64,000 bases of DNA from contig NZ_MXPU01000014.1 of assembly GCF_002204185.1 (NCBI RefSeq), forward strand, positions 1 to 64,000, written 5' to 3'. The notes under the pieces are model-generated. The model was not told where the DNA came from and ran no database searches. It saw only the letters and a program-made list of their open reading frames with translations. Below are positions 52,334-60,866 of this stretch, in pieces. Source of the stretch: Rhizobium esperanzae (GTDB lineage Bacteria > Pseudomonadota > Alphaproteobacteria > Rhizobiales > Rhizobiaceae). The first letter of the stretch is position 1; the number at the start of each line of letters is the position of its first letter. Made by a program: the position numbers and the translations under genes.

Positions 52334-53041
52334 ATGATGAAATATTCCGAGCTCCGCAAGTCCGTTCTTGATGCAAATGCCGCGCTCTACGATAGCGGCC
52401 TTGTCATCTCGACGTTCGGTAACGTCAGCGCTATCGACCGCGAGAAGCGTGTTGTCGCCATCAAACCGAGTGGCTTTTCCTATAAGGCAATGCTGGTCGC
52501 AGATATCGTTGTAACCGACCTCGATGGCAATATCCTAGAGGGCACGCTGCGACCGTCGTCTGATCTCGATACGCACCTGGAACTCTACAAAAGCTTCAAG
52601 TCTATCGGTGCCGTGGTCCACACGCACTCGTTCTTCGCGACGGTGTGGGCCCAATCCGGCCGGGGTATCCCTGCCATGGGAACAACCCATGCCGACTATT
52701 TCAACGGAACGATCCCCGTTACTCGCAAGCTGCGCGACGACGAAATCATAGACGGTTACGTCCGCAACACGGGCAAGGTCATCGTCGAGGCACTCGGAAA
52801 TAATGCGCCGCTCTCCGTCCCCGCAGCCCTGGTTAACGATCACGGTCCCTTCTGCTGGGGCAAGGACGCAGCCGACGCCGTTCATAACGCGGAGATGCTC
52901 GAGGCTGTCGCCAAGATTGCCTTCCACGCCCGGCAACTGAACCAGGACGATCCAGAAATTTCCGACGCTTTGCTGGACCTCCACTATCAACGCAAGCACG
53001 GCCAGTCGGCGACCTACGGCCAGCCAGACAGTTCCAAGTAG
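52334..53041 (+). CDS. araD: L-ribulose-5-phosphate 4-epimerase
   Basis: A 235-residue class II aldolase/epimerase close to E. coli AraD. Motifs: STFGNVSAIDRE, IKPSGFSYKAM, LRPSSDLDTHLELYKSF, VVHTHSFFATVWAQ (zinc His pair), GTTHADYFNGTIPVTR (epimerase-specific) and NDHGPFCWGKDAADAVHNA. It turns L-ribulose 5-phosphate into D-xylulose 5-phosphate. GAGGAG lies just upstream; ATG 52337 is an equally good start. It works with the AraB-like kinase downstream. No araA isomerase is seen in the window, so the input is a pentulose or the isomerase is elsewhere. Confidence 0.92.
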   Translation: MMKYSELRKSVLDANAALYDSGLVISTFGNVSAIDREKRVVAIKPSGFSYKAMLVADIVVTDLDGNILEGTLRPSSDLDTHLELYKSFKSIGAVVHTHSFFATVWAQSGRGIPAMGTTHADYFNGTIPVTRKLRDDEIIDGYVRNTGKVIVEALGNNAPLSVPAALVNDHGPFCWGKDAADAVHNAEMLEAVAKIAFHARQLNQDDPEISDALLDLHYQRKHGQSATYGQPDSSK

Positions 53042-53048
53042 GATTATC

Positions 53049-54665
53049 ATGTCGATTGTAGCAGGAGTTGATTTCGGAACTTTGAGCGTGCGGGTAACGC
53101 TGGCTGATTCCAAGAAGGGTTCCCTTGGAACCTGCGTCGCGGAATATCCTCTCGAGCGGCGTCGTTCCGATCCCGACCTGGCAACGCAGTCCCACGTAGA
53201 TCATATGGAAGCGCTTGTGCTGGCGATGCATCGAGTGATCGACGAATGCGGCGTAGATTCCAAGGAGATCCGTGCGATTGCGGTCGACACGACGGGGTCC
53301 TCGGTGTTGCCTGTCGACAAAAATATGCAGCCTTTGGGGGACTACTACCTCTGGTGTGATCACCGCGCCAAAGCGGAAGCCGAAGAGATAACGGCGATGG
53401 CGCACGACATGCACATTGAAGCAATTGAATGGTGCGGCGGAACCTATTCCCACGAGTGGGGCTTTGCCAAGCTTCTCCACTGGATGCGCCACAATCCCGA
53501 CCAGCGCGAGCGCTTTGGGACCGCCGTGGAACATTGCGACATGGCGGCCGCGGTACTCACCGGAGTGACCGACACGGCTCGCATGGTGCGCAGCGTCTGC
53601 GCCATGGGACACAAGTGGATGTGGAACCCGAAATGGGGTGGCTTGCCCTCGCAGGCTTTCTTGTCCCGCGTCGATCCGCTTTTCGACGGCGTGCGCGAGA
53701 AGATTGGCGGAACATATCAGACCTCTGCTTCGATCGCAGGTGGGCTCAGCACATACTGGGGCGAACGACTCGGCCTGACCCCCGGGATACCAGTTCCCAC
53801 GGGTGCGTTTGATGCCCATTGGGATGCAATTGGCGCTGGCTGCCGTCTGGGGGACGTCGTCAATGTGATCGGGACGTCGACCTGTATCATTGCCGTTAGT
53901 GAACGTGTGAAGCTAATCCCCGGTGTTTGCGGCGTCGTCCCAGGGAGTGCACATCCAGACCTTGTGGGAGTTGAGGCAGGCCTGTCTGCGACAGGCGACC
54001 TGTTCGATGCAATAGCACGACGTGCCGGCACGACGGTGTCCAGGCTCGCTGAAGGCCTGGAAAGCATCGAAGGCGGAAAGACCGGTCTGATGCGTCTCCC
54101 CTGGGACAACGGGGACCGGACGGTTCTCGTCCGCTCCGACCTTGGTGGAATGACGCTTGGCTGGCATCTCGGCCATACAGCGCAGGACGAACTGTATGCC
54201 GCGATTGAAGGTACGGCTTTCCACACACGGGTTGTCCTGGAGCGGATGGAGCAGCACGGCGTTCCAGTGAACCGCGTCATTAATGGGGGAGGTATCCCGC
54301 AAAGGAACGACATCCTCAACCAGATCTACGCCAATGTTATAGGCAAGCCCATATTGGTCCCCGACGGTATTCCGACCGGTCTCGGTTCGGGAATATTCGC
54401 CGCTCTTGCATCCAAAGATCATGGATCAATCGAGAGCGCTCAGGCAGCCATGTGCGTGGGCTACAGAAAGTTTGAGCCTGATCCGAGCACGCGCGGACGT
54501 TATGAGACCCTCTATCAGCTGTTCAAGCAGGTCTATATGGGCTTTGGCACCTCGAGCCTCGCAGACTTCTCGCAAGTTCTCGGAGACATCAAGCGGATTG
54601 CTGCAGGTGAGAGTATTCGGTCCGAGTTTGGCCACCGTGCCGCGCGCAAGGTAGCATTGCTATGA
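53049..54665 (+). CDS. araB: Ribulokinase
   Basis: A 538-residue FGGY-family kinase of the AraB type, phosphorylating L- or D-ribulose at C5. Motifs: IVAGVDFGTLSVRVTLAD, IAVDTTGSSVLPVD, YYLWCDHRA, GTYSHEWGFAKLLHW, PTGAFDAHWDAIG with the catalytic Asp, VIGTSTCI and INGGGIPQRNDILNQIYANV. Length and the HRAKAEAEEI region match ribulokinases rather than xylulokinases. It starts 7 bases after araD. Together they channel a pentulose into the pentose phosphate pathway. Confidence 0.92.
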   Translation: MSIVAGVDFGTLSVRVTLADSKKGSLGTCVAEYPLERRRSDPDLATQSHVDHMEALVLAMHRVIDECGVDSKEIRAIAVDTTGSSVLPVDKNMQPLGDYYLWCDHRAKAEAEEITAMAHDMHIEAIEWCGGTYSHEWGFAKLLHWMRHNPDQRERFGTAVEHCDMAAAVLTGVTDTARMVRSVCAMGHKWMWNPKWGGLPSQAFLSRVDPLFDGVREKIGGTYQTSASIAGGLSTYWGERLGLTPGIPVPTGAFDAHWDAIGAGCRLGDVVNVIGTSTCIIAVSERVKLIPGVCGVVPGSAHPDLVGVEAGLSATGDLFDAIARRAGTTVSRLAEGLESIEGGKTGLMRLPWDNGDRTVLVRSDLGGMTLGWHLGHTAQDELYAAIEGTAFHTRVVLERMEQHGVPVNRVINGGGIPQRNDILNQIYANVIGKPILVPDGIPTGLGSGIFAALASKDHGSIESAQAAMCVGYRKFEPDPSTRGRYETLYQLFKQVYMGFGTSSLADFSQVLGDIKRIAAGESIRSEFGHRAARKVALL

Positions 54666-54708
54666 CCCGCTGTGCTCTTAGATCAGATGTCTATGGATCG
54701 AGAACGTG

Positions 54709-55626
54709 ATGACGTCACTTCCATCCATTCGTGCAATACAGTCGTTCGTCGCAGCCGGCAGAAAGGGTTCATTTCTCGAGGCTGCTGCCCAGCTGCAGCT
54801 TACTCCGTCGGCGATCAGCCACCAAATCAGGCTGATGGAAGACGACCTTGGGGAAAAACTCTTTCACCGCATTGGAAGGAACGTGTCGCTCACCGAGATT
54901 GGCGAGCGATACCACCGTGATCTTTCAGAAGCGCTTTCAATGATTGAGCAGGCGACCGATGAGGTGTGCCGGCGCAACAGCGTCGACGTCCTGAGCGTCG
55001 GCTGTGCTTCAAGTCTGGCTTCGCTATGGCTTATGCCAAGATTGCCTCGGTTCGAAGAATTGTATCCCTCGATCGAAATCAGGCTTCTGTCGACATCGGA
55101 TCCTGCAAAGTTGTCCGATGGCTCGGTCGATGTCGATATCTGCTACGGCAGCGCTCCTCGACTGGGCTCTATCGCGGCGGAGGAGTTCCCCCTTGAGACA
55201 ATCGTCGTAGCCTGCTCTCCCGAGGTGGCGAATGGCGAGCGGCCCATACGCAAGCCATCGGATCTGGTGGGCCACACCTTAATCAAGTCGGAGCAGACGC
55301 TTTACAGCTGGCAACAATGGGCGAAGGACCACGGCTTGGCGATTGACGTCAATCGCGGCGCTCGATTTCGCGATGCGTTTATGGCGATCGCGACCGCTGT
55401 CGAAGGACGCGGCGTGTGCCTGGAGAGCTACCGGCTTCTTGAACGGGATGTGGAAAGAGGTAACCTCGTCCTTCCGTTCGGGATGACAGGCCCCAACCTT
55501 CGTTGCCACACGCTCACATATGTCCGCTCGCGGCTCAGATCAGAAAAGGTCAACGCGTTCAAGCAATGGCTGGAAAACGTATGGCTTGAAGACGCTGCCT
55601 CGGCTGAAATGCGGGCGCGAGGCTGA
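54709..55626 (+). CDS. LysR-family transcriptional regulator, GcvA-like
   Basis: A 305-residue LysR protein. The HTH reads SIRAIQSFVAAGRKGSFLEA, then LTPSAISHQIRLMEDDLGEK and LFHRIGRNVSLTEIGE. The effector domain contains LSVGCASSLASLWLMPRLPR and VDVDICYGSAP, the pattern of the GcvA subgroup. ATG 54709 is used; the preceding GTG is also possible. It lies 43 bases after araB in the same direction, so it may be co-transcribed and control this operon. No LysR box could be fixed by eye. Confidence 0.9.
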   Translation: MTSLPSIRAIQSFVAAGRKGSFLEAAAQLQLTPSAISHQIRLMEDDLGEKLFHRIGRNVSLTEIGERYHRDLSEALSMIEQATDEVCRRNSVDVLSVGCASSLASLWLMPRLPRFEELYPSIEIRLLSTSDPAKLSDGSVDVDICYGSAPRLGSIAAEEFPLETIVVACSPEVANGERPIRKPSDLVGHTLIKSEQTLYSWQQWAKDHGLAIDVNRGARFRDAFMAIATAVEGRGVCLESYRLLERDVERGNLVLPFGMTGPNLRCHTLTYVRSRLRSEKVNAFKQWLENVWLEDAASAEMRARG

Positions 55627-56049
55627 TCGAACCTCTGACGGGCAGCAAGATCGTCCGGCGTTCTTTGAAACGCTGAGACAGCAATATGCGTGATGCCCAA
55701 CCTTCTCTTAGCCATGCCTCGAGATTTTTTGAAGTTTTTGCGATTGCGAGGGGAGCGGCCACCGAGCGCGATATGCGCCGTCTTCTGTCCTTCTCACCAG
55801 TCTATGCGCTGACAACTTCAAGGCCATAGCTGTAGGACCGTGTCAGATCGCGCTCCGGGCGGCGCTATCCGCGACTTAAGAGCCCGCAAGTCTATGGCTG
55901 TCAGACACGACGAGCAGGCAAAGCTGTCGCGAAGAGATCAACCGAGACTGGCAGCTCTCAGACAATCTGGATTGATATTAAGAGCGAATGCCTCCATATG
56001 TAGAGAATGATTTAGCGCGGCGTGAGCCGATTACAGGTGTTGGCGGGCG
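55627..56049. other. Intergenic region before a GntR gene
   Basis: 423 bases. A 47-residue plus-strand frame at 55686-55829 (MRDAQPSLSHASRFFEVFAI, then ARGAATERDMRRLLSFSPVY) has small-protein-like features but no ribosome site and no known match. Otherwise only the GntR promoter is expected. Confidence 0.35.
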
Positions 56050-56733
56050 ATGCAGACAGACCTACAGATATCCAGACAAAGTGCGACGTTGCGCGTAAAA
56101 GTTGAGGAGACTCTACGTCAGGCGATAGCCAGTGGGCGATTTAAGCCCGGCCAGCGACTGGTAGAGCGAGAACTTTGCGAAATGCTGGGCGTCGGCAGGA
56201 CCTCGGTTCGCGAGGCCATGCGACAGCTCGAAGCTGAAGGCATTATCACAAGCTATCCCCATAAGGGACCGGTCGTCAGTACGATCACCTACGAGGAAGC
56301 GCAGCAACTCTATACCGTTCGGGCTCTTCTTGAAGGATTCGCGGGCCAGCAGTTCGCTGAGCATGGCACTGCCGCCGACATAGCGACACTTCTAGCCGCG
56401 GTGGTCGAATTCGAAGCCGCCGCCGAAAGTGGCGTCGGTGCGCGCCTCATAGATGCGAAAAACGCATTTTACAACTGTTTGATGGACGGCAGCAAAAACG
56501 TGTTCGTAAGGCAAATGCTGACAGCTCTGCACAATCGGATCAATCTCCTTCGAATGACAACCATGACGCAACCGGGACGCCTTGCGCACAGCATTGCCGA
56601 AATCAAGGATATTGCGAACGCAATCCAGAATCGCAACGGGCCGTTGGCGGCGGCGGCCTGCAAATTCCATATCGACCAGGCTGCCAAGGTCGCACTTGAA
56701 TACCTCCGGAAGAACGCAGCGCTAGAAACTTAA
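56050..56733 (+). CDS. GntR-family transcriptional regulator, FCD type
   Basis: A 227-residue regulator. The GntR winged helix (residues 15-75) shows LRQAIASGRFKPGQRLVERE and LCEMLGVGRTSVREAMRQLE. The FCD domain follows, with LYTVRALLEGFAGQQFAEHG and a late His in AACKFHIDQAAKVA. The canonical D-x-x-x-H metal motif is weakened (IDAKNAFYNCL has Asn where His is usual), so ligand binding may be metal-free. Two identical operator-like sites follow at 56744 and 57740, making this the obvious regulator of the downstream genes. The start has only weak ribosome-site support. Confidence 0.85.
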   Translation: MQTDLQISRQSATLRVKVEETLRQAIASGRFKPGQRLVERELCEMLGVGRTSVREAMRQLEAEGIITSYPHKGPVVSTITYEEAQQLYTVRALLEGFAGQQFAEHGTAADIATLLAAVVEFEAAAESGVGARLIDAKNAFYNCLMDGSKNVFVRQMLTALHNRINLLRMTTMTQPGRLAHSIAEIKDIANAIQNRNGPLAAAACKFHIDQAAKVALEYLRKNAALET

Positions 56734-56741
56734 AATTTCGA

Positions 56742-56770
56742 TTGACAGATTGTCTGATAATCTTTTTAAT
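56742..56770 (+). promoter_or_regulatory. Promoter with embedded GntR operator
   Basis: TTGACA at 56742-56747 and TTTAAT at 56765-56770 with a 17-base spacer make a good sigma-70 promoter. The 19-bp operator GACAGATTGTCTGATAATC (56744-56762) fills the spacer, so binding would block RNA polymerase. The dehydrogenase ATG is 52 bases downstream. Confidence 0.72.
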
Positions 56771-56821
56771 CCTCTCTGAAGGAAGGCGGGTTTCATTGCT
56801 CGCACGCGTCCGGAGGAAAAA

Positions 56822-57709
56822 ATGTCATCGACACTCAACGCAACGCGCGTGGCCTTTATAGGGCTGGGCGCGATGGGCCAACCTATGGCTCAACATCTCA
56901 TTTCGGCGGGCTTCGATGTCGTCGGTTTCGACCTCTCGAAAGACGCCAAGACAAAGCTCGCTGATGCGGGCGGGCGAGCCGCCGAAACGATTTCTGACGC
57001 CATGGTCGGGGCCAGTTTCGTGATCACCATGCTTCCGAACGGCAAGATCGTGCGCGAGGCGCTGCTGGGCGAAAACGCCTGTGGCGGCCTGAAGCAGAAT
57101 GCCGTCGTCATAGACATGAGTTCGTCTGCTCCAAACGACACAAGGGAACTCGGTCTCGAACTTGCTTCTCGTGGCCTTCGGCTGGTTGACGCCCCGGTTT
57201 CCGGAGGCGTCAAGCGCGCCGTTTCTGGCACCTTGACAATTATGGCCGGTGGGGAGGATGCTGATATCGAGGAGGCCGAGCCGCTGCTGAAGGCAGTGGG
57301 ACAACAGGTGTTCCGGACGGGGCCAGTTGGCTCGGGTCACGCGATGAAAGCGATTAACAACTTCGTATCCGGTGCAGGTGTGCTGGCGGCGATCGAGGGT
57401 GTCCTTCTTGGACGTGCCTTCGGCCTGGAGCCGGCGACGATCGTCGATATTCTCAACTCGTCGTCTGGAAAGAACAACGCCACCGAAGTGAAGATGAAGC
57501 AGTTCATCCTCTCTGAGACGTTCGGGTCGGGATTTGCCATTGGCCTGATGGCCAAGGATATCCGCATCGCCGCCGATCTCGCCAAGACGCTTGGTCTTCG
57601 CCTCGATGCTCTCGCCAGCACGGCAGACGCCTGGGATGCTGCACAGAAGGCGCTAGGCCCATCCGAGGACCACACCCGCATCATCCGATACGTCGAAGAT
57701 CACAATTAG
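56822..57709 (+). CDS. NAD(P)-dependent beta-hydroxyacid dehydrogenase
   Basis: A 295-residue member of the 3-hydroxyisobutyrate/tartronate semialdehyde/L-threonate dehydrogenase family. Motifs: VAFIGLGAMGQPMAQHLISA at residues 9-28 (NAD), FVITMLPNG, LVDAPVSGGVKRAVSGTL (substrate loop), and VGSGHAMKAINNFV with the catalytic Lys near residue 178. Full length for the family. It is the first gene behind the promoter/operator at 56742. With the hydrolase and CMD-like protein downstream it probably oxidises a hydroxyacid from the transported sugar or acid. Confidence 0.9.
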   Translation: MSSTLNATRVAFIGLGAMGQPMAQHLISAGFDVVGFDLSKDAKTKLADAGGRAAETISDAMVGASFVITMLPNGKIVREALLGENACGGLKQNAVVIDMSSSAPNDTRELGLELASRGLRLVDAPVSGGVKRAVSGTLTIMAGGEDADIEEAEPLLKAVGQQVFRTGPVGSGHAMKAINNFVSGAGVLAAIEGVLLGRAFGLEPATIVDILNSSSGKNNATEVKMKQFILSETFGSGFAIGLMAKDIRIAADLAKTLGLRLDALASTADAWDAAQKALGPSEDHTRIIRYVEDHN

Positions 57710-57739
57710 CCTCGGAAACTCGCGAATTCGGGCGAAACA

Positions 57740-57758
57740 GACAGATTGTCTGATAATC
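57740..57758. promoter_or_regulatory. Second copy of the 19-bp GntR operator
   Basis: GACAGATTGTCTGATAATC is identical over 19 bp to the site at 56744-56762. Its core GATTGTCTGATAATC is a near-palindrome with TTGTCTGATAA at the centre, a form typical of FCD-type GntR proteins. It lies 43 bases before the next gene, suggesting a separate promoter under the same control. Confidence 0.72.
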
Positions 57759-57800
57759 AGTTGATCTTGTCGTAGACAGTAAAGCTAGGAGCGTTGTCGA

Positions 57801-58229
57801 ATGACCGCCACGAAAGAAACGAAAGTGAAAACACACGGCAAGGAGCGGCCTGTCCCTTCGGAACAGTTCGCTCAAGGGCTGGCGACGCGTCGTGAAGTCA
57901 TGGGCGATGCCTATGTCGACGCAGCACTCGGTAAGGCGACCGACTTCACCTGGCCTATGCAGCAGCTCGTCACTGAGTATTGCTGGAACGAGATCTGGAA
58001 TCGACCAGGCCTCGACAGGCGCGCGCGGTCCATTCTGAACCTTGGCATGATCTCTGTTCTCAATCGTCCGCATGAGCTCAAGGGCCACGTGCGCGGCGCG
58101 ATCAACAACGGCCTTACCAAGGAGGAAATCCAGGAGATTTTCCTGCAGGTCGCGATCTACGCCGGCGTACCGGCGGGCATCGACAGCTTCCGAAACGCCC
58201 AGGAGGTCTTCAACGAAATGGGCATCTGA
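57801..58229 (+). CDS. Carboxymuconolactone decarboxylase family protein
   Basis: A 142-residue AhpD/CMD-fold protein close to PcaC in layout: RREVMGDAYVDAAL near residue 33, WNRPGLDRRARSILNLGMIS, LKGHVRGAINNGLTKEEIQE and IFLQVAIYAGVPAG. PcaC decarboxylates gamma-carboxymuconolactone in the protocatechuate route. There is no redox CxxC, so it is not a peroxidase-type AhpD. With an alpha/beta hydrolase resembling PcaD nearby but no other pca gene, it probably acts on a related lactone or beta-keto acid. Confidence 0.85.
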   Translation: MTATKETKVKTHGKERPVPSEQFAQGLATRREVMGDAYVDAALGKATDFTWPMQQLVTEYCWNEIWNRPGLDRRARSILNLGMISVLNRPHELKGHVRGAINNGLTKEEIQEIFLQVAIYAGVPAGIDSFRNAQEVFNEMGI

Positions 58230-58308
58230 AGTCGCCGCCGCTGGGCGTGGCGGAAAATTTTGAAGGGCGTGGATCGGCCGCGCCGTTTTAACTAGGGAGG
58301 AGCCGAAC

Positions 58309-58692
58309 TTGGCCATCGATCTCGAGAAGTTCAAAAAACTGGCGCTGGAGGACTTCGAGTTCAAGCGCGAAACCCGTTATCTCAACGGCATTATCAAATG
58401 CGATTTTCCGACCCGCAGCGTCGCACTCCACTTCGAAGACGGCAAGATGGTGAAGGTCGAAGAAGCCGCCTACGACGACGAGATGTGCAAGATCGTCATC
58501 CGGGGCACGGGTGAACAGTGGGATGCGCTTCTCCAGAAGAAGCCGCGGCCGTTTTATCAGTGCCTACAGTCGTCAAACATCAAACACGGTCTGTACCTTA
58601 GCAACAATAACGAAACCTTCGCGTATCTCCCTGCGCTCAATCGCATGACGAACCTGATGCGCGAAGCCCGCCCGGAAGGAGTAGCAGCATGA
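58309..58692 (+). CDS. Small conserved-looking protein of unknown function
   Basis: A 127-residue protein starting at TTG 58309 behind GGGAGGAG. It shows a beta-rich middle (RYLNGIIKCDFPTRSVALHF, then EDGKMVKVEEA) and a helix near GEQWDALLQKKPRPFYQCLQ. The pattern is faintly like SCP2-type sterol or acyl carrier domains, which bind hydrophobic or CoA-linked ligands, but the match is weak. No signal peptide or membrane span is seen. Its stop overlaps the hydrolase start (ATGA), so the two are co-translated and likely cooperate. Confidence 0.7.
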   Translation: MAIDLEKFKKLALEDFEFKRETRYLNGIIKCDFPTRSVALHFEDGKMVKVEEAAYDDEMCKIVIRGTGEQWDALLQKKPRPFYQCLQSSNIKHGLYLSNNNETFAYLPALNRMTNLMREARPEGVAA

Positions 58693-59585
58693 CTAGGCAT
58701 GATCCAATCACGGGCCGTTACGTCTACCTGACGATCGAAGGCATCGAATATCGCGTCTATTACGAGGAAGCCGGAGAGGGCATTCCCTTGCTTGTCGGTC
58801 ACACGGCGGGCTCCGACGGCCGCCAGTACCGGCACACGCTCTGCGACGAAGACGTGACCAAGAACTTCCGCGTCATCGCGTTCGACTTGCCCTATCACGG
58901 GAAGTCTCTTCCTCCCCACGGCGTTCGCTGGTGGGAGAAAGAGTACAACATGACCAAGAAGTTCATGATGGATTTCCAACTGGAACTCTCTAAGGCCCTT
59001 GGTCTGGACCGCCCCGTTTATATGGGTAGCTCGATGGGCGGACATCTTGCTATCGATCTGGCATCGAATTACCCCGACAACTTCCGCGCTACTATCTCCG
59101 TCGAAGGCGCACTGCGCTCGGCTGCCGAATATGTCGATGTCGGCATGGCAGGCATTCGGAAAGAATTCGACAACCCAAACGTGAACCGCACCTCCATCGG
59201 CGCGGCCATGATGCTCAATATCTCGCCCTACTCACCAGAAGCCAATGTCCGCGAAATCCAATGGGAATATAGCTGCGGCGGTCCGGGCGTCTTCGCAGGT
59301 GACCTCTATTATTACTACTATGACCACAATGTCTCGCCCGAAGAGGCGAGCAAGATCGATACGTCGAAGTGCATGCTGTACTTCCTGACGGGCGAATACG
59401 ATCCGAATACCTCCCCGGCCGACACCAAGATCGCCGCCGATCTCGTCAAGGGCAGCAAGTTCTGGACGATGGAGAAGCTCGGACATTTCCCGGTCACTGA
59501 AGACTACACCGAGTTCAGAAAATACCTGCTGCCGATCCTCGAGGAAATCCAGCAGGCATCCGCAACCAGGGCGAAGGTCGCCTGA
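58689..59585 (+). CDS. Alpha/beta hydrolase
   Basis: A 298-residue alpha/beta hydrolase. The nucleophile elbow is YMGSSMGGHLAID (GxSxG) near residue 115, the oxyanion region is PLLVGHTAGSDGRQYR, a probable acid is in LTGEYDPNTSPAD near 240, and the catalytic His is in EKLGHFPVTED near 265. This order matches 3-oxoadipate enol-lactonase and carbon-carbon bond hydrolases. It has an aromatic-rich region YYYYYDHN near residue 205, perhaps lining the pocket. It lies between the unknown protein and the transporter in one operon. Confidence 0.86.
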   Translation: MTRHDPITGRYVYLTIEGIEYRVYYEEAGEGIPLLVGHTAGSDGRQYRHTLCDEDVTKNFRVIAFDLPYHGKSLPPHGVRWWEKEYNMTKKFMMDFQLELSKALGLDRPVYMGSSMGGHLAIDLASNYPDNFRATISVEGALRSAAEYVDVGMAGIRKEFDNPNVNRTSIGAAMMLNISPYSPEANVREIQWEYSCGGPGVFAGDLYYYYYDHNVSPEEASKIDTSKCMLYFLTGEYDPNTSPADTKIAADLVKGSKFWTMEKLGHFPVTEDYTEFRKYLLPILEEIQQASATRAKVA

Positions 59586-59610
59586 AACAATCTCTTGGGA
59601 GGAGCATCCA

Positions 59611-60777
59611 ATGAGACGGAGTTTAACCGGAACCATGGGGGCGCTGATCGCGGTCAGCGCCCTGACGACCACTGCTTGGGCTGACGGCGTCGACCAGCTC
59701 CCCCCCAACGAGAAGAAAATCTACGAGGTCGTCGACCCGCAGGTTCCGCTCGGAGCGAGCGCCTATAAGGACTTCAAGCCAAAGAAAGGACCGCCGTGGA
59801 AGATCGGCTACGCCAGTAGCTATGCCGGCAACACGTGGCGCGCAGCCGCCCTCGATGCCGTCATGAATGACCTCTTGCCGCGCTCCAAGGAAGCGGGGCT
59901 TGTATCTGAAGTCGTGGTCACTCAGTCCGACCTCAAGGACGCCGTCCAGATTCAGCAGATGCGCCAGATGGTTGATGATGGGGTCGATGCCATCATCATC
60001 TGCTGCTCGAACGTCACCGCCCTCAACCAGACGATCGAGTACGCCTATAAGGCAGGCGTTCCTGTTTTCTCGTTTTCGGGATACGTGACGTCGCCTTACG
60101 CGATCAACGGCGCTGCCAATCACGCGCAGGGCGGCGGCGAGATGGCGACCTGGCTCGCAGACAAGATCGGCAAGAAAGGCAACGTGCTTCTCGTGTCGGG
60201 CATCCCTGGCTTCGCCTCATCCGACAGCTTCGACAAGGCCGCCAAAGAAGCGCTGGCAAAGTATCCCGACATCAAGATTGTCGGCGAAGTGGCTGGCAAG
60301 TGGACCGACCAGGTAGCACAGGTCGAGGTGCAGAAATTTCTGGCGACGAACCCCATTCAGATTGACGGTATTCTGACACAGGGCGCGCAGGAGAACGGCG
60401 TGTTGAATGCCATGCTCCAGTCGGGTCGTGACATGGTGCCCATTACGCTGGGCGGCGAGGCTTCGGCGGCATGTTACTGGCGCCAGAATCCAGAATGGGT
60501 CGATGCTGGCTTCCATATCTGGCCGCCGCGCCGCGAGATGCAGCAGATGTGGGAGATCATGCTTCGCACGCTCGAAGGGCAGGGGCCGAAGGTACAGTCC
60601 TTCCTGCGCCCTGTCCTGCCGTTCACCATCGATGACGTTCGCGCTTCGATCCCCGAGGATTGCGATGTGAACTCGACGGATTTCGTCGAACCGAAGGCGG
60701 ACGGATGGTTCCCAAGTGCGATTGCCGACCAGTACTTCGAGCGTCCTGCCGATCCCTGGAAGCCGGTAGCCAAGTAA
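59611..60777 (+). CDS. Sugar-binding-type periplasmic protein, CUT2 transporter
   Basis: A 388-residue binding protein with a Sec leader (MRRSLTGTMGALIAVSALTT, cut near TTAWA/DGVD). It carries a long N-terminal extension (about 60 residues, PPNEKKIYEVVDPQVPLGAS) before the standard start WKIGYASSYAGNTWRAA. Other segments: DAIIICCSNVTALNQTI, LLVSGIPGFASSDSF and LTQGAQENGVLNAM. GGGAGGAG precedes the ATG. The enzymes encoded upstream suggest a ligand that is a sugar acid or lactone rather than a plain sugar. Confidence 0.9.
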   Translation: MRRSLTGTMGALIAVSALTTTAWADGVDQLPPNEKKIYEVVDPQVPLGASAYKDFKPKKGPPWKIGYASSYAGNTWRAAALDAVMNDLLPRSKEAGLVSEVVVTQSDLKDAVQIQQMRQMVDDGVDAIIICCSNVTALNQTIEYAYKAGVPVFSFSGYVTSPYAINGAANHAQGGGEMATWLADKIGKKGNVLLVSGIPGFASSDSFDKAAKEALAKYPDIKIVGEVAGKWTDQVAQVEVQKFLATNPIQIDGILTQGAQENGVLNAMLQSGRDMVPITLGGEASAACYWRQNPEWVDAGFHIWPPRREMQQMWEIMLRTLEGQGPKVQSFLRPVLPFTIDDVRASIPEDCDVNSTDFVEPKADGWFPSAIADQYFERPADPWKPVAK

Positions 60778-60785
60778 GCCGGATC

Positions 60786-60810
60786 CGCCCGGTGGCTTAA
60801 CTGCCGGGCG
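60786..60810 (+). terminator. Hairpin between binding protein and ATPase genes
   Basis: cgcccgg pairs with ccgggcg (7 bp) around an 11-base loop, 8 bases after the binding-protein stop. There is no U tract; it is the same type of intercistronic hairpin as at 17750 and 49777. Confidence 0.5.
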
Positions 60811-60866
60811 ACCGTTGGAAGATCGTAAAAGCCGCCTTGGCGGACGTTGCGGGTGGGAGGTCTGCG

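Noticed and set aside
51238..52359. Minus-strand frame of 373 residues opposite the permease
   Set aside because: It is rich in Asp, Gly and Arg typical of antisense frames, and opposite a clear RbsC-type permease.
44997..55626. LysR boxes (T-N11-A) in front of the neighbouring operons
   Set aside because: Many weak matches are expected by chance and none stood out by symmetry or position.
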